From NCBI GenBank assembly GCA_963730735.1, contig CAVSSX010000007.1:868001-932000 (forward strand): DNA of 64,000 nt. Reading direction: 5' to 3'. This DNA comes from CAVSSX01 sp963730735 (GTDB lineage Bacteria > Actinomycetota > Acidimicrobiia > Acidimicrobiales > RAAP-2). Every line of letters starts with the position of its first letter. Within the stretch, counting starts at the first letter, position 1. The position numbers and the translations under genes were made by a program. Positions 8,317 to 16,502 of the stretch are shown piece after piece. The notes under the pieces are model-generated. The model saw only the letters and a program-made list of their open reading frames with translations. It had not been told where the DNA came from and did not search any database.

Positions 8317-9375
8317 ATGAGCTACGAGTTTCCCGACGACCCGAAGGCCACCTTCGCCGAGCGCACGCCCCAGTTCGTGGGGTTGGGATTTCCCAAGGAA
8401 GAGGTCGATCGTCTCGCTGCAGCCATCACCGACATGTGGGCCAATGGCCCCGGCGGTTGGTGCTACGAGTGGAGTCAGCTTGCTGAGCGCTACATCGACT
8501 CCGGTGAGACGTGGATGGCGGCGCTCGCGTACGGAAACGCCCGCTTCCCCGTCTTGGCTGACGATGCCAAGACGGCCGCCATGGGACATCAGCTGGAGCA
8601 ATACATAGCGTCCTCGAAAGACTTTCCCGTCAACTTCGAGCGTCGGGTGGTCACCACCCGTTTCCAGGGGACAGTGGTGGAGTCACCGGTTCATGTGCTG
8701 AGCGAGAAGGACGCGACGAACGACACGCCGGTCCTCCTGCTGAGTGGAGGCGTGGACACCTGGAAGATGGACCTCCACAAGATGTGGGTCCACTACGTAC
8801 AGAGCGCCCATGTCCGAGTAGTGGCCTTTGATCATCCCGGCACCGGTGAGCTGACCCACATTCCGATGGCCCCGGAGTCGACGGAGATCGTTGACGGACT
8901 GATCACGTTCGCCCGCACGCTGACTACCGGCAAGGTGGGACACCTGGGAGTCAGCTTCGGCGGCTACTTCTCGGCGCACTCCTCGCTGACGTCGGCTGTC
9001 GATGCCGCCGTCGTCATCGGGGGCCCAGTGTCCACGGCCACCTTCAATCGAGAGCACCTCAAGCAATTGCTCTACGGCATGGAAGGCATCGTCGGTAACG
9101 CGTTGGGCTTTGACAGCATTCCCACCCACGACCAGATCCTGGCGGGGGTCCAGGCCCTCGCCATGGACGACCTCCTGGCCCAAGGCACCAACTGCCCGAC
9201 GCTGGCCATCAACGGGGACGCCGATGTCCACGTGCCCGTCGGTGACCTGAACATCTGGCAAGGCCGACCCGATACCGAAGTGGTTTCGATTCCCGGCGGC
9301 TCGCACTGCGCAATGAACAAGCTCGATCAACTGATGCCGCCCGTCATCAACTGGCTGACCACCGCAATGCACTGA
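8317..9375 (+). CDS. Alpha/beta hydrolase, FrsA-like
   Basis: A 352-aa cytoplasmic hydrolase with a helical N-terminal region (about 1-110) and a catalytic alpha/beta fold. The nucleophile elbow is GVSFGGYF (Ser about 209), the acid is in NGDADVHVP and the catalytic His in PGGSHCAMNK. This layout resembles the FrsA/DUF1100 group, which includes 2,6-dihydroxypseudooxynicotine hydrolase-type enzymes. ATG 8317 has AGGAGG at 8306-8311, five bases upstream. It is divergent from a LysR regulator that probably controls it. GC content and codon use are looser than in neighbouring genes, consistent with acquisition. The substrate cannot be read from the sequence. Confidence 0.8.
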   Translation: MSYEFPDDPKATFAERTPQFVGLGFPKEEVDRLAAAITDMWANGPGGWCYEWSQLAERYIDSGETWMAALAYGNARFPVLADDAKTAAMGHQLEQYIASSKDFPVNFERRVVTTRFQGTVVESPVHVLSEKDATNDTPVLLLSGGVDTWKMDLHKMWVHYVQSAHVRVVAFDHPGTGELTHIPMAPESTEIVDGLITFARTLTTGKVGHLGVSFGGYFSAHSSLTSAVDAAVVIGGPVSTATFNREHLKQLLYGMEGIVGNALGFDSIPTHDQILAGVQALAMDDLLAQGTNCPTLAINGDADVHVPVGDLNIWQGRPDTEVVSIPGGSHCAMNKLDQLMPPVINWLTTAMH

Positions 9376-9707
9376 GGCTTGAGGTCGACTGCCAGCCGGC
9401 ACAACGGCAGCGCTGGTGCCGGCTGGCGGCGGCTGCGTCACGGTGGTTGGAAGAGTCGATCGACGATGATCGTGACGTTGATCACCACACGATGGTGTCG
9501 GTCACCAGTTGCAGTTGCTTGGCCCGTCCGCCGCTGCAACAAACATGGAAGAGTGAATCGCTCCGCTCTGATCGTCTCGGAACACCTTCCTGGCCACTGC
9601 CATGGCCACGAATCGAGGGCTGCCTCGGACAGCACGAAGCTCTTTCCTTGGAGGGGGCTTCGTCTCAAGCTGGCTGGGTACCGACCGACCAGCGCCCGCG
9701 GCCGGCC
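9376..9707. other. Gene-free spacer
   Basis: These 332 bp between the hydrolase and the DMFase-like gene have open frames on both strands but none with a recognisable domain, ribosome binding site or codon bias. GC is lower than in flanking genes. It is probably the right part of the acquired segment. Confidence 0.5.
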
Positions 9708-11471
9708 TCAGGCGGCGTTGCTCGGGGTCGGCGTGACGATGTGCTGCGAGGCCGGGTAGACGGCCTGCCAGTTCCCCTTCGACGGTTGCGCGGTGCTCCC
9801 GGGACCCCTTCCGATCACCGAGTACAGGTTCACCATCAACCGCTGCAGCGCGGCACTGGTGGCCGGGTTCGGCTCAGGGAGGACGTTGGGCGGGATCAGC
9901 GGGCAGTTGACCAGGTTGCCGACGAAACTGGCGTTTCCCGAAGCGAACACTCCGCCGCCCTGCGGCGTCGTGTACCACGTGACGTCCGAGTAGTTGTTGC
10001 CCCGGTTGGGCACCACCGAATGGGCGACCACGTCGAGATTGGTCGGACCCGGGCTACCCGGGACGTACCGGTCGAACTCGCCCACCACCACCTGCGACAG
10101 GGTTTGGCCGGCCGTCAGCCCGGTCCCGACCAGGAGCCACGACTCGGCGTCACTGATCACCATGTCGGCCTGGGCGGCGACGTCCTGGTAGGTGCTGCCG
10201 ATCAGCAGGCTCTCAGGTCTCGACACCGGGGCTTGGGGCCAGTTGACGGTGACCAGCGCGTCGTTGACCCCGTGCATCGGGTCCTCGGTGGCGTCCTTGT
10301 AGCAGATCTGCTGGCGGTTCGGCCCTACCGGGGAGTCCTGGAACCGGATCTGCCGGTAGCAGGCGTTGGCCCCGAGGAAGGCCAGATTGACGCCGCTGTT
10401 GAGTGCCGAGGCCGCGCCCTGGCGCATCGGGGTGGACCAGTACTCGTCGTGGCCCAGGCTCACCAGGGCCTTGTGCTGGGTCAACAGCTGCGGTCGGGCG
10501 TGCAGGTCCACGTCGGTCCAGTAGGTCACGTCGAGACCGAGCCGCTCGGCCTGGAAGATCACCGGCAGCTCGTTGCCCACGAAGTCGGCGGCGCCCGAGG
10601 CCCAGTCGTGGTCGTAGGGGCGGTCGAAGGAGACGATCCGGGCCCGGTGCTCGTAGTCGCCGTCGCCCGGGGCGTGCACGTAGGACAGGGTCCCGTTGTT
10701 GTTCCCGTAGTAGAGGCTGTAGCCACCCCAGCGGTTGTAGGCCTGCCAGGTGGTCACGCTGCTCTGGATGACCACGGCGGCGTCGGACGCGTCGTCCCGG
10801 ATGCAGAGCGGGATGAATTGCTGTTCGGAGCTGGTGCCGACCAATTTGAGGAGGTAGGCGCCCGGGGGCCAGCCGTGACCGATGTCGACGGTAAGCGAGG
10901 GTTGCCACTGGCACTCGATCATGTTGTTGGGGCCGATGACCGGTGCGGCCTGGCGGATGCCGGTCACCTGGGGTGATTGCCAGACCAGGCGTCCGCCGGC
11001 GCCGTGGTAGTAGCCCATCCGGTAGGCCTCGACGTGGAACTGGGGCGACTTCGTGTTGACGAAGAGGACGACGTGGTCGCCGGCCACGGCACTCACCCGG
11101 TCGGCGAATCCTTCGATGTCGCCGGCATTCTGCGGCGTGGAGACCCACCAGGCGTGGCCGGGCTTGCGGTTCTCGGCGACGATGGCCGGCGACACCGGGA
11201 TCGATACGCCGTCGATCTGCCGCACGGTCGCTGCCTCGGCCGGGGCGGTCGTCGAGGTGGTCGTCGAGGCCTCCGCCGCCTTGCGCGGTGCCGGATCGTT
11301 GCTCCCGGCGGCGGCGCTGTAGACGCCGTAACCGACGGCACCGGCTGCCGCCACGCCGCCCAGCACGCCCATGCGGCGCAGGAAGTACCGACGGCTCATT
11401 TCCTGGCGATGTGCGGCGTTTCTCGCCTGAAGTTCCTGGCGACTCTCCGGATCCCGGCGGTCGTCGGTCAC
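9708..11471 (-). CDS. Tat-exported N,N-dimethylformamidase beta-subunit-like protein
   Basis: A 587-aa protein with the twin-arginine motif SRRYFLRR at residues 26-33 followed by a hydrophobic stretch, so probably exported folded. A Thr/Ser-rich linker leads to a large domain similar to the beta subunit of DMFase. That domain includes the glutamine amidotransferase-like section around SLGHDEYWSTPMR and ends with PNRGNNYSDVTWYTTPQGGGVFASGNASFVG. DMFase itself is cytoplasmic, and the many actinobacterial homologues with Tat signals have no established substrate. No alpha subunit is adjacent. ATG 11471 is used. A TATCTT element on the minus strand near 11656 may be its -10. Confidence 0.78.
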   Translation of the reverse strand: MTDDRRDPESRQELQARNAAHRQEMSRRYFLRRMGVLGGVAAAGAVGYGVYSAAAGSNDPAPRKAAEASTTTSTTAPAEAATVRQIDGVSIPVSPAIVAENRKPGHAWWVSTPQNAGDIEGFADRVSAVAGDHVVLFVNTKSPQFHVEAYRMGYYHGAGGRLVWQSPQVTGIRQAAPVIGPNNMIECQWQPSLTVDIGHGWPPGAYLLKLVGTSSEQQFIPLCIRDDASDAAVVIQSSVTTWQAYNRWGGYSLYYGNNNGTLSYVHAPGDGDYEHRARIVSFDRPYDHDWASGAADFVGNELPVIFQAERLGLDVTYWTDVDLHARPQLLTQHKALVSLGHDEYWSTPMRQGAASALNSGVNLAFLGANACYRQIRFQDSPVGPNRQQICYKDATEDPMHGVNDALVTVNWPQAPVSRPESLLIGSTYQDVAAQADMVISDAESWLLVGTGLTAGQTLSQVVVGEFDRYVPGSPGPTNLDVVAHSVVPNRGNNYSDVTWYTTPQGGGVFASGNASFVGNLVNCPLIPPNVLPEPNPATSAALQRLMVNLYSVIGRGPGSTAQPSKGNWQAVYPASQHIVTPTPSNAA

Positions 11472-11755
11472 CGGTCGGGCTTCATCCGACGGGCTGACGA
11501 CGTCGTCGATCGCCCGGCTGCTCGTGCGTCCGAGGCGTGTGGCGGGGTGGCTCCATGACCCGATGATCGTCGCGACAGAGCGCCGAGGCAGCCGCCTCGG
11601 GACGATGTCGACCGATGATCGATTGGGATTCCCACCTCCCCCTCCACGACTACCAAGATACCTAACCGGCGATGCCGGGTACCTCGGTTCTCACCGTCCG
11701 GGGCGACATCGGCCGCCGCCACCTCGGTCGCCGGCCGAAACGAGCGGCTGGCGGA

Positions 11756-12313
11756 CTACCCGACCGAGAGGTGTGCCACCACCGTCGTGAGCACCTGGCC
11801 GATGGCGGCGCGGATGCTCGGATCCTGGATCAGGCCGTCGTCGCCCAGGGCCCGGCGGGGGACCGGGATCGACCGGCAGGCCCCCTCGACCACCGACGCA
11901 TGGGCGTACCCGAGGACCTTGCGCAGGGATGCATGGGCGTCGGCGGCGCCGGTCGGTCCGGTCGAGGCGTTGATCCAGGCCACGGGCTTCTCGTAGATCG
12001 AGCCGGGCTGGTCGTCGCCGATGGTCCAGTCGAGGAGGTTCTTGAACGAGCCGGGGAGTGCCCCGGCGTACTCGGGTGTGCAGAAGAGGAGGGCGTCCGA
12101 CGCCCGCACGGCGGCCCGCAAGTCCTCCACCTCGGCGGGCATCGGCGGTCGGTCCAGATCGGGGTCGAAGTGCGGCAGTCGCCCGAGGTCGTCGTAGAGG
12201 ACGGTCGCCGTCCCCTCCGGGGCGACCAGTCGGGCCGTCCGCAACACGGCCGTGGTGGTGGCCGCCCGTCGAAGGCTCCCCGACACCAGGAGGAGCTGAC
12301 ACCGACCCGGCAC
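11756..12313 (-). CDS. NADPH-dependent FMN reductase / quinone reductase family
   Basis: A 185-aa flavodoxin-like fold protein. The phosphate-binding loop is SGSLRRAATTTAVL (about 11-24), and TPEYAGALPGSFKNLLDW (about 78-95) is the conserved FMN-binding and dimer segment of the SsuE/ChrR group. It would reduce FMN, azo compounds or quinones with NAD(P)H in the cytosol. The start is GTG 12313. It is divergent from the TRIC-channel gene, with a 77-bp shared spacer. Confidence 0.85.
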   Translation of the reverse strand: MPGRCQLLLVSGSLRRAATTTAVLRTARLVAPEGTATVLYDDLGRLPHFDPDLDRPPMPAEVEDLRAAVRASDALLFCTPEYAGALPGSFKNLLDWTIGDDQPGSIYEKPVAWINASTGPTGAADAHASLRKVLGYAHASVVEGACRSIPVPRRALGDDGLIQDPSIRAAIGQVLTTVVAHLSVG

Positions 12314-12390
12314 GGGCCCACCGTACCGGCCGGTCCTCGAGCGGCGTACGGGGCGACCGCCCTCCGGAGCGGATCGTAGAGTGACCCCCC

Positions 12391-13038
12391 ATGTCCGGCG
12401 AGACCGCTCCGAGCGTCCCTCGCACGGTCGACAACCACCTGATCCGTTGGTTCGATCTGGCGGCCACGGCCGTCTTCGCCATCGAAGGGGCGTCCATCGC
12501 CGGTCGTGCCCATCTGGACCTGTTCGGCGTGGTGGTCCTCGGGTGCGTGACGGCGATGGGCGGTGGGATCCTCCGTGACCTGCTCATCGGGGCGGCGCCC
12601 CCCGCCGCCCTCACCGACCGGTGGTACGTGCCGTTGGCGGTCGTGGCCAGTGTCGCCACCTTCGTCCTCCACGGCCCGGTCGGCCAGATCCCGACCTGGT
12701 TGCTCACCGGACTCGACGCCGCCGGGCTGGGGCTCTTCTGCGCCTCCGGGTCGGTGAAGGCCCTGCGCTACGGGTTGATCCCGGTCAGCGCAGCCTTCCT
12801 CGGCACGCTCACGGCCATCGGCGGCGGGGCGATGAGTTCCGTCCTCCTCGGCCGAATCCCGCCCGTGCTCCGCGTCGACATCTATGCGGTGGCCGCCCTC
12901 CTCGGCGCCACGGTCGTGGTCATCGGGCTCCGGCGAGGACTGCCGACCGGGCCGACCATGCTGGTCGGTGGCGCCGCCTGTTTCGGGCTGCGGGTCCTCG
13001 CCGCCTGGCAGCACTGGAACCTGCCGAACATCCACTAA
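12391..13038 (+). CDS. TRIC-type cation channel / UPF0126 membrane protein
   Basis: A 215-aa protein with about seven transmembrane helices in two repeated halves. Each half has the family's glycine motif: CVTAMGGGILRDLLIG (about 53-68) and GTLTAIGGGAMSSVLLGR (about 131-148). Prokaryotic TRIC homologues form trimeric cation channels in the plasma membrane. ATG 12391 is preceded only by a weak ribosome site. Confidence 0.87.
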   Translation: MSGETAPSVPRTVDNHLIRWFDLAATAVFAIEGASIAGRAHLDLFGVVVLGCVTAMGGGILRDLLIGAAPPAALTDRWYVPLAVVASVATFVLHGPVGQIPTWLLTGLDAAGLGLFCASGSVKALRYGLIPVSAAFLGTLTAIGGGAMSSVLLGRIPPVLRVDIYAVAALLGATVVVIGLRRGLPTGPTMLVGGAACFGLRVLAAWQHWNLPNIH

Positions 13039-13084
13039 GCGAGGTCGGGACGTCGCCGGCCCTGCGGGTCGAGCGGTGCCGACC

Positions 13085-13270
13085 TCACCGGTAGGCGGCG
13101 ACCGGTCGGATCTCGATGGCCCCGCCCAGTCGGGTGGCGGGGATGCGGGCCGCATGGGCGATGGCGGCGTCAAGGTCGTCGGCCTCGCAGACCGCGGTGC
13201 CGGCGATGGCGCCGTGGGTACCCGGGAATGGGCCGGGAGCGGCGAGCACCTCACCCTGGCGCACCGGTGA
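13085..13270 (-). pseudogene. C-terminal remnant of a YCII-related domain gene
   Basis: The frame reads about 60 residues: VRQGEVLAAPGPF, then AIAGTAVCEADDLDAAIAHAARIPATRLGGAIEIRPV. This is the C-terminal half of the YCII/DGPF family, whose proteins are about 100-120 aa and often sit beside ECF sigma factors. The N-terminal half is absent and nothing upstream continues it in any frame. It appears to be a decayed fragment at the end of the toxin-antitoxin-like pair. Confidence 0.5.
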
Positions 13271-13301
13271 GCGAGCTGGCCGGGTCGGCTGAGCGGGGCG
13301 A

Positions 13302-13835
13302 TCAGGCCAGCGACCGGAGTCGGGCGATGCGTTCGTCGTCGGTGCCGAGGTAGCGCACCAGCACACCCAGGAGCCGGTCGATGTCGAGCGTCCCGACGGC
13401 GACCATCTCCTCGAGGTCGGCCCAGTCCTTGGTGCGGTTGAAGAAGGCCTTGAAGACGGCCAGATCGGTGCAGGAGAGGAACGGCACGTCGGCCCCGGCG
13501 AATTGCTCGACCCGGGCGCGGGCCGCCACCTGGTCGTGGAACTCGGTGGTGCTGAGGAACACGTCGACCGGGGTCCCGTCCCACCACAGCCGCACCTGAC
13601 CGTCGGCCCGGGTCCGTTCGACGTCCTCGTCCGACCAGGCGACCTCGGCGGGCAGCGCCTCGAAGACCTCCTGGGTCCGCTCGACACCGGCGAAGATGTT
13701 GATGTCGATGTCGATGGTGCCCCGGGCCCGCTCGGTGCACCACGCCAGGGCCAGGGCCCCGCCGAAGGCGTGGCCGATGCCCGCCGTCCGCAGCGCGTCG
13801 TCGATGGCCAGGATCTTGTCGGCCAGACCGGTCAT
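13302..13835 (-). CDS. Nucleotidyltransferase-fold protein, putative toxin of a TA pair
   Basis: A 177-aa protein with a pol-beta-type nucleotidyltransferase core: HAFGGALALAW (about 22-32), the metal-binding TIDIDI segment (about 40-45, D-x-D) and a third acidic strand in WDGTPVDVFL (about 85-94). The rest resembles the AbiEii/MNT-type domain. Such proteins transfer nucleotides to RNA or protein and are the toxic member of several TA systems. Its ATG overlaps the TGA of the upstream XRE gene (ATGA), so both are made from one transcript under the same operator. The toxin role is inferred from this pairing. Confidence 0.72.
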   Translation of the reverse strand: MTGLADKILAIDDALRTAGIGHAFGGALALAWCTERARGTIDIDINIFAGVERTQEVFEALPAEVAWSDEDVERTRADGQVRLWWDGTPVDVFLSTTEFHDQVAARARVEQFAGADVPFLSCTDLAVFKAFFNRTKDWADLEEMVAVGTLDIDRLLGVLVRYLGTDDERIARLRSLA

Positions 13836-14143
13836 CGGGCGGCGAACCTCGGATACCGCAGGTCCGGCGTGTGGCGGGCCGGGAACTGGGCCGCCAGGTC
13901 CAGGACCTGGAGGAGCTCGTCGCCCCGGCCGCCCTCGAGCCGATCGACCAGGGGCACGACGTCGATGGTCAGGCCGAAACCGGCCGCCCGGGCGATCCGC
14001 TGGAGCGTGTCCACCGACGGGTGGACACGACCGGCCTCGTAGGCCGAGAGGGTGGCGTGGGAGGTGCCGGCCCGCGTCGCCAGGTGGCGGAGGGAGAGGC
14101 CCGAACGGGTCCGGGCCCGACGCAGGAGGGTGGCGGCTTCCAT
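13832..14143 (-). CDS. XRE-family HTH protein, putative antitoxin/autorepressor
   Basis: A 103-aa DNA-binding protein. Residues about 5-60 are a Cro/CI-type helix-turn-helix (RRARTRSGLSLRHLATRAGTS.ATLSAYEAGRVHPSVDTLQRIARA). The C-terminal 40 residues carry no recognised domain and may bind the nucleotidyltransferase. A perfect 20-bp palindrome lies 7 bp before its ATG and overlaps the likely promoter. This is the normal arrangement for an autorepressing antitoxin. Confidence 0.8.
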   Translation of the reverse strand: MEAATLLRRARTRSGLSLRHLATRAGTSHATLSAYEAGRVHPSVDTLQRIARAAGFGLTIDVVPLVDRLEGGRGDELLQVLDLAAQFPARHTPDLRYPRFAAR

Positions 14144-14149
14144 GTCGCT

Positions 14150-14177
14150 ATGGTATCAGATCTGATACCACTTGCAA
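14150..14177 (-). promoter_or_regulatory. Promoter with embedded perfect 20-bp operator palindrome
   Basis: TGGTATCAGATCTGATACCA at 14151-14170 is a perfect palindrome. On the minus strand, TTGCAA (14177-14172) and TACCAT (14155-14150) form -35 and -10 elements 16 bp apart with the palindrome filling the spacer. Only six bases separate the -10 from ATG 14143, so the mRNA is probably leaderless. Binding by the XRE product would block the promoter. Confidence 0.7.
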
Positions 14178-14293
14178 CCGCCCGCTCCGGTGTCGACCGC
14201 CCTGCCGAGCCGAGCCGCCACCCCCGGCGACCGGACAATTCGCCGTGTGACAGAGTCTCGGGAACCGGGACGTGACGTGCGAGGGAGGCTGAC

Positions 14294-14800
14294 ATGCCCG
14301 ACAGCGACCTGTTGGTGGATGCGTTCGAGCGGATCCGTGACGCCGTGCACCCGGCGATCAGCGGGCTGTCGCCCGAGGAGCTGGCGTTCCGCCCCGACAG
14401 CGCTTCGAACTCCATCGCCTGGCTGGTCTGGCATCTCACCCGGGTGCAGGACGACCACGTGGCCGCCCTGCACGACGCCGAGCAGGTCTGGACGGCCGGC
14501 GGCTGGTTGGAGCGGTTCAGCCTGCCCCTCGATCCGGCCGACATCGGCTTCGGTCACAGCCCCGAGGAGGTGGCGGTGGTGGTGGCCGACTCCCGTCTGC
14601 TGTCGGGCTACTTCGAGGACGTCCACGCGGCCACGCTCGACTACGTGCGGACGCTGTCCCGGGACGACCTCGACCGGGTGGTCGACACGCGGTGGGACCC
14701 GCCGGTGACCTGCGGCGCCCGGCTGGTCAGCGTGATCGCCGACGACCTCCAGCATGTCGGTCAGGCGGCCTACGTCCGGGGCGTCCTGCAGCGCCGCTGA
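14294..14800 (+). CDS. DinB-like / DUF664 protein
   Basis: A 168-aa four-helix-bundle protein. Conserved parts are SIAWLVWHLTRVQDDHVAAL (about 37-56) and VIADDLQHVGQAAYVRG (about 147-163), which provide the metal-binding histidines of the DinB/YfiT fold. Actinobacterial members include mycothiol-dependent transferases and maleylpyruvate isomerases, so a thiol-transferase role is possible. ATG 14294 has GGGAGG a few bases upstream. It is monocistronic. Confidence 0.75.
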   Translation: MPDSDLLVDAFERIRDAVHPAISGLSPEELAFRPDSASNSIAWLVWHLTRVQDDHVAALHDAEQVWTAGGWLERFSLPLDPADIGFGHSPEEVAVVVADSRLLSGYFEDVHAATLDYVRTLSRDDLDRVVDTRWDPPVTCGARLVSVIADDLQHVGQAAYVRGVLQRR

Positions 14801-14883
14801 CGGCCCCGGGCACCTCGTCCGCCCCTCCTTAGCCCTAGCAAGGGACGTTGCCGGTCGGAGCGGCAATCCAGACGGCCGTTGGC

Positions 14884-14921
14884 TCCGTAGAACATCTACA
14901 GGCTCTCGTTCCGTAGAACAT
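14884..14921. repeat. Two copies of TCCGTAGAACAT upstream of nfeD
   Basis: TCCGTAGAACAT occurs at 14884-14895 and 14910-14921, 26 bp apart start to start (about two and a half helical turns). The first copy continues into GTAGA-ACA-TCTAC, a perfect dyad at 14887-14899. Both lie within 110 bp before the nfeD start, so they are candidate operators for the nfeD/SPFH pair. Confidence 0.45.
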
Positions 14922-14993
14922 TTGCGGGCGTATGGAATGGGCCAACACGCGCGGTTAACCTGGGGTCTGGCTCAAGCGAACGGGACGTGACAT

Positions 14994-15494
14994 ATGTGGG
15001 TCATCGCGGGCATCCTGATCGGACTGGTGATCCTCTCGTCCCTGGCCGGGTTCCACGCCGGCCCGCACGCACACGCCGTGGCCGCCGTGGCCGGGGTGCT
15101 CGCCGCCGCCTGGTTCGTGGTGATGCTGATCGACGGTCGTTCGGCTCCGGTCGTCGGGGCGCTCCTCGGGGCCGATCTGGTGCTCGCCGCCGGCGTCGGG
15201 ATCACCGCCTGGAAGGCCCTCACCGGGCGGGCCACCGCCGGGAAGTGGGTCGGTTCGCTCGAGGCCACCCATGGCGTGGCCCTCGGCGACCTGGCGCCGA
15301 ACGGGGTGGTGCGGGTGGGCGGTGAGGACTGGTCGGCCGTGGCGGTCAATGGGACAGTACGAGCCGGCGAACGAGTGCAGGTGATCCGGGCCGACGGTGT
15401 CCGGCTCGAGGTGTGGGGCGAGGACGCCGAGGAGCACCGGACCGAGGTGGCCTTCCATCTCGAGGCGGTCGAGTGGGAGGAGCTCGGACGGTGA
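14994..15494 (+). CDS. NfeD-like membrane protein
   Basis: A 166-aa protein with two or three N-terminal transmembrane helices (about residues 2-17, 28-43 and 48-66) and a C-terminal OB-fold (about 85-150: GVALGDLAPNGVVRVGGEDWSAVA.NGTVRAGERVQVIRADGVRLEV) typical of NfeD. NfeD proteins partner with SPFH/stomatin proteins in membrane microdomains. The next gene encodes exactly such a protein and its GTG overlaps this stop. The ATG has no strong Shine-Dalgarno sequence. Confidence 0.85.
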   Translation: MWVIAGILIGLVILSSLAGFHAGPHAHAVAAVAGVLAAAWFVVMLIDGRSAPVVGALLGADLVLAAGVGITAWKALTGRATAGKWVGSLEATHGVALGDLAPNGVVRVGGEDWSAVAVNGTVRAGERVQVIRADGVRLEVWGEDAEEHRTEVAFHLEAVEWEELGR

Positions 15495-16399
15495 TCTTCG
15501 AGGTCGTCTTCGGTGCGCTGGCCCTCGGCGGCCTCACGGTGGCCGGGATGTCCGTCAAGATCGTCCGTGAGTACCAGCGGATCGTCTTGCTGCGGCTCGG
15601 CAAGTCGACCGGGACCCGGGGTCCCGGCGTGGTCTTCATCAACCCGCTCACCGACCGGACGTCGTTGGTCGATCTGCGGGAGCGCTTCCTCGAGATCCCC
15701 GAGCAGACGGCGATCACCAAGGACAACGCCTCGATCTCGATCGACTTCATCATCTTCTACAAGGTGGTCGACCCGGCGATGTCGGTCCTCAAGGTCCAGA
15801 ACTTCGCCGCCGCCGCCCAGAACGTCGCGGCCACCACCCTGCGCAGCGTGGTCGGCGACATGCCCCTCGACGACGTGCTGTCCAAACGGGAGGAGATGAA
15901 CGCCTCGCTGCGCATCCGCCTCGACGATGTCACCGAGCGCTGGGGCGTGAAGGTGACCACAGTCGAGGTGCGCGAGGTCAACCCGCCGACCGGCGTGCTC
16001 GAGGCCATGACCCGCCAGATGTCGGCCGAGCGCACCCGCCGGGCGCAGATCACCGAGGCGCAGGGCCAGAAGCAGGCGGCCATCACCCTGGCCGAGGGGA
16101 CCAAGGAGGCGGCCATCCTGGCCGCCGAGGGCCAGAGGGAATCGGCCATCCTGCGGGCCGAGGGCCTGGCCCAGGCCCTGGCCACCATGCAGGGGACCGG
16201 GCAGGGCCTCGACCCCAACACCATGCAGTTGCAGTACCTCGAGACCTTGAAGCAGATCGGGACCTCCGACTCCACCAAGATCGTCGTCCCCATGGAGCTG
16301 GGTGGCCTGGTGAGCGGCCTCGCCGGCCTGGCCCAGGCTGCCGCTACGCCACCGCCGGGTGAGATCGGCCCCGGTTCAACGGAGCCCGAGGCGCCGTAA
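15491..16399 (+). CDS. SPFH/band 7 protein (slipin/stomatin type)
   Basis: A 302-aa membrane-anchored scaffold. Residues 1-16 form an N-terminal hydrophobic anchor. The SPFH domain runs from about 19 to 190 (REYQRIVLLRLGK...GPGVVFINPLTDR.. LRERFLEIPEQ), and an Ala/Glu/Gln-rich coiled coil from about 185 to 235 (ITEAQGQKQAAITLAEGTKEAAILAAEGQRESAILRAEG). These proteins oligomerise in lipid microdomains and control membrane proteases. GTG 15491 overlaps the nfeD stop, giving the standard nfeD-slipin operon. Confidence 0.92.
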   Translation: MIFEVVFGALALGGLTVAGMSVKIVREYQRIVLLRLGKSTGTRGPGVVFINPLTDRTSLVDLRERFLEIPEQTAITKDNASISIDFIIFYKVVDPAMSVLKVQNFAAAAQNVAATTLRSVVGDMPLDDVLSKREEMNASLRIRLDDVTERWGVKVTTVEVREVNPPTGVLEAMTRQMSAERTRRAQITEAQGQKQAAITLAEGTKEAAILAAEGQRESAILRAEGLAQALATMQGTGQGLDPNTMQLQYLETLKQIGTSDSTKIVVPMELGGLVSGLAGLAQAAATPPPGEIGPGSTEPEAP

Positions 16400-16502
16400 C
16401 TCCTGCGGGTTGGCCGGCCCCGGCTCGGGGCCCGACCATACTGACGCCGTGGGGGATGGTCAGGGCGGTCTCGGACGTGGACGTCGCACCCGACGAAGCG
16501 TC

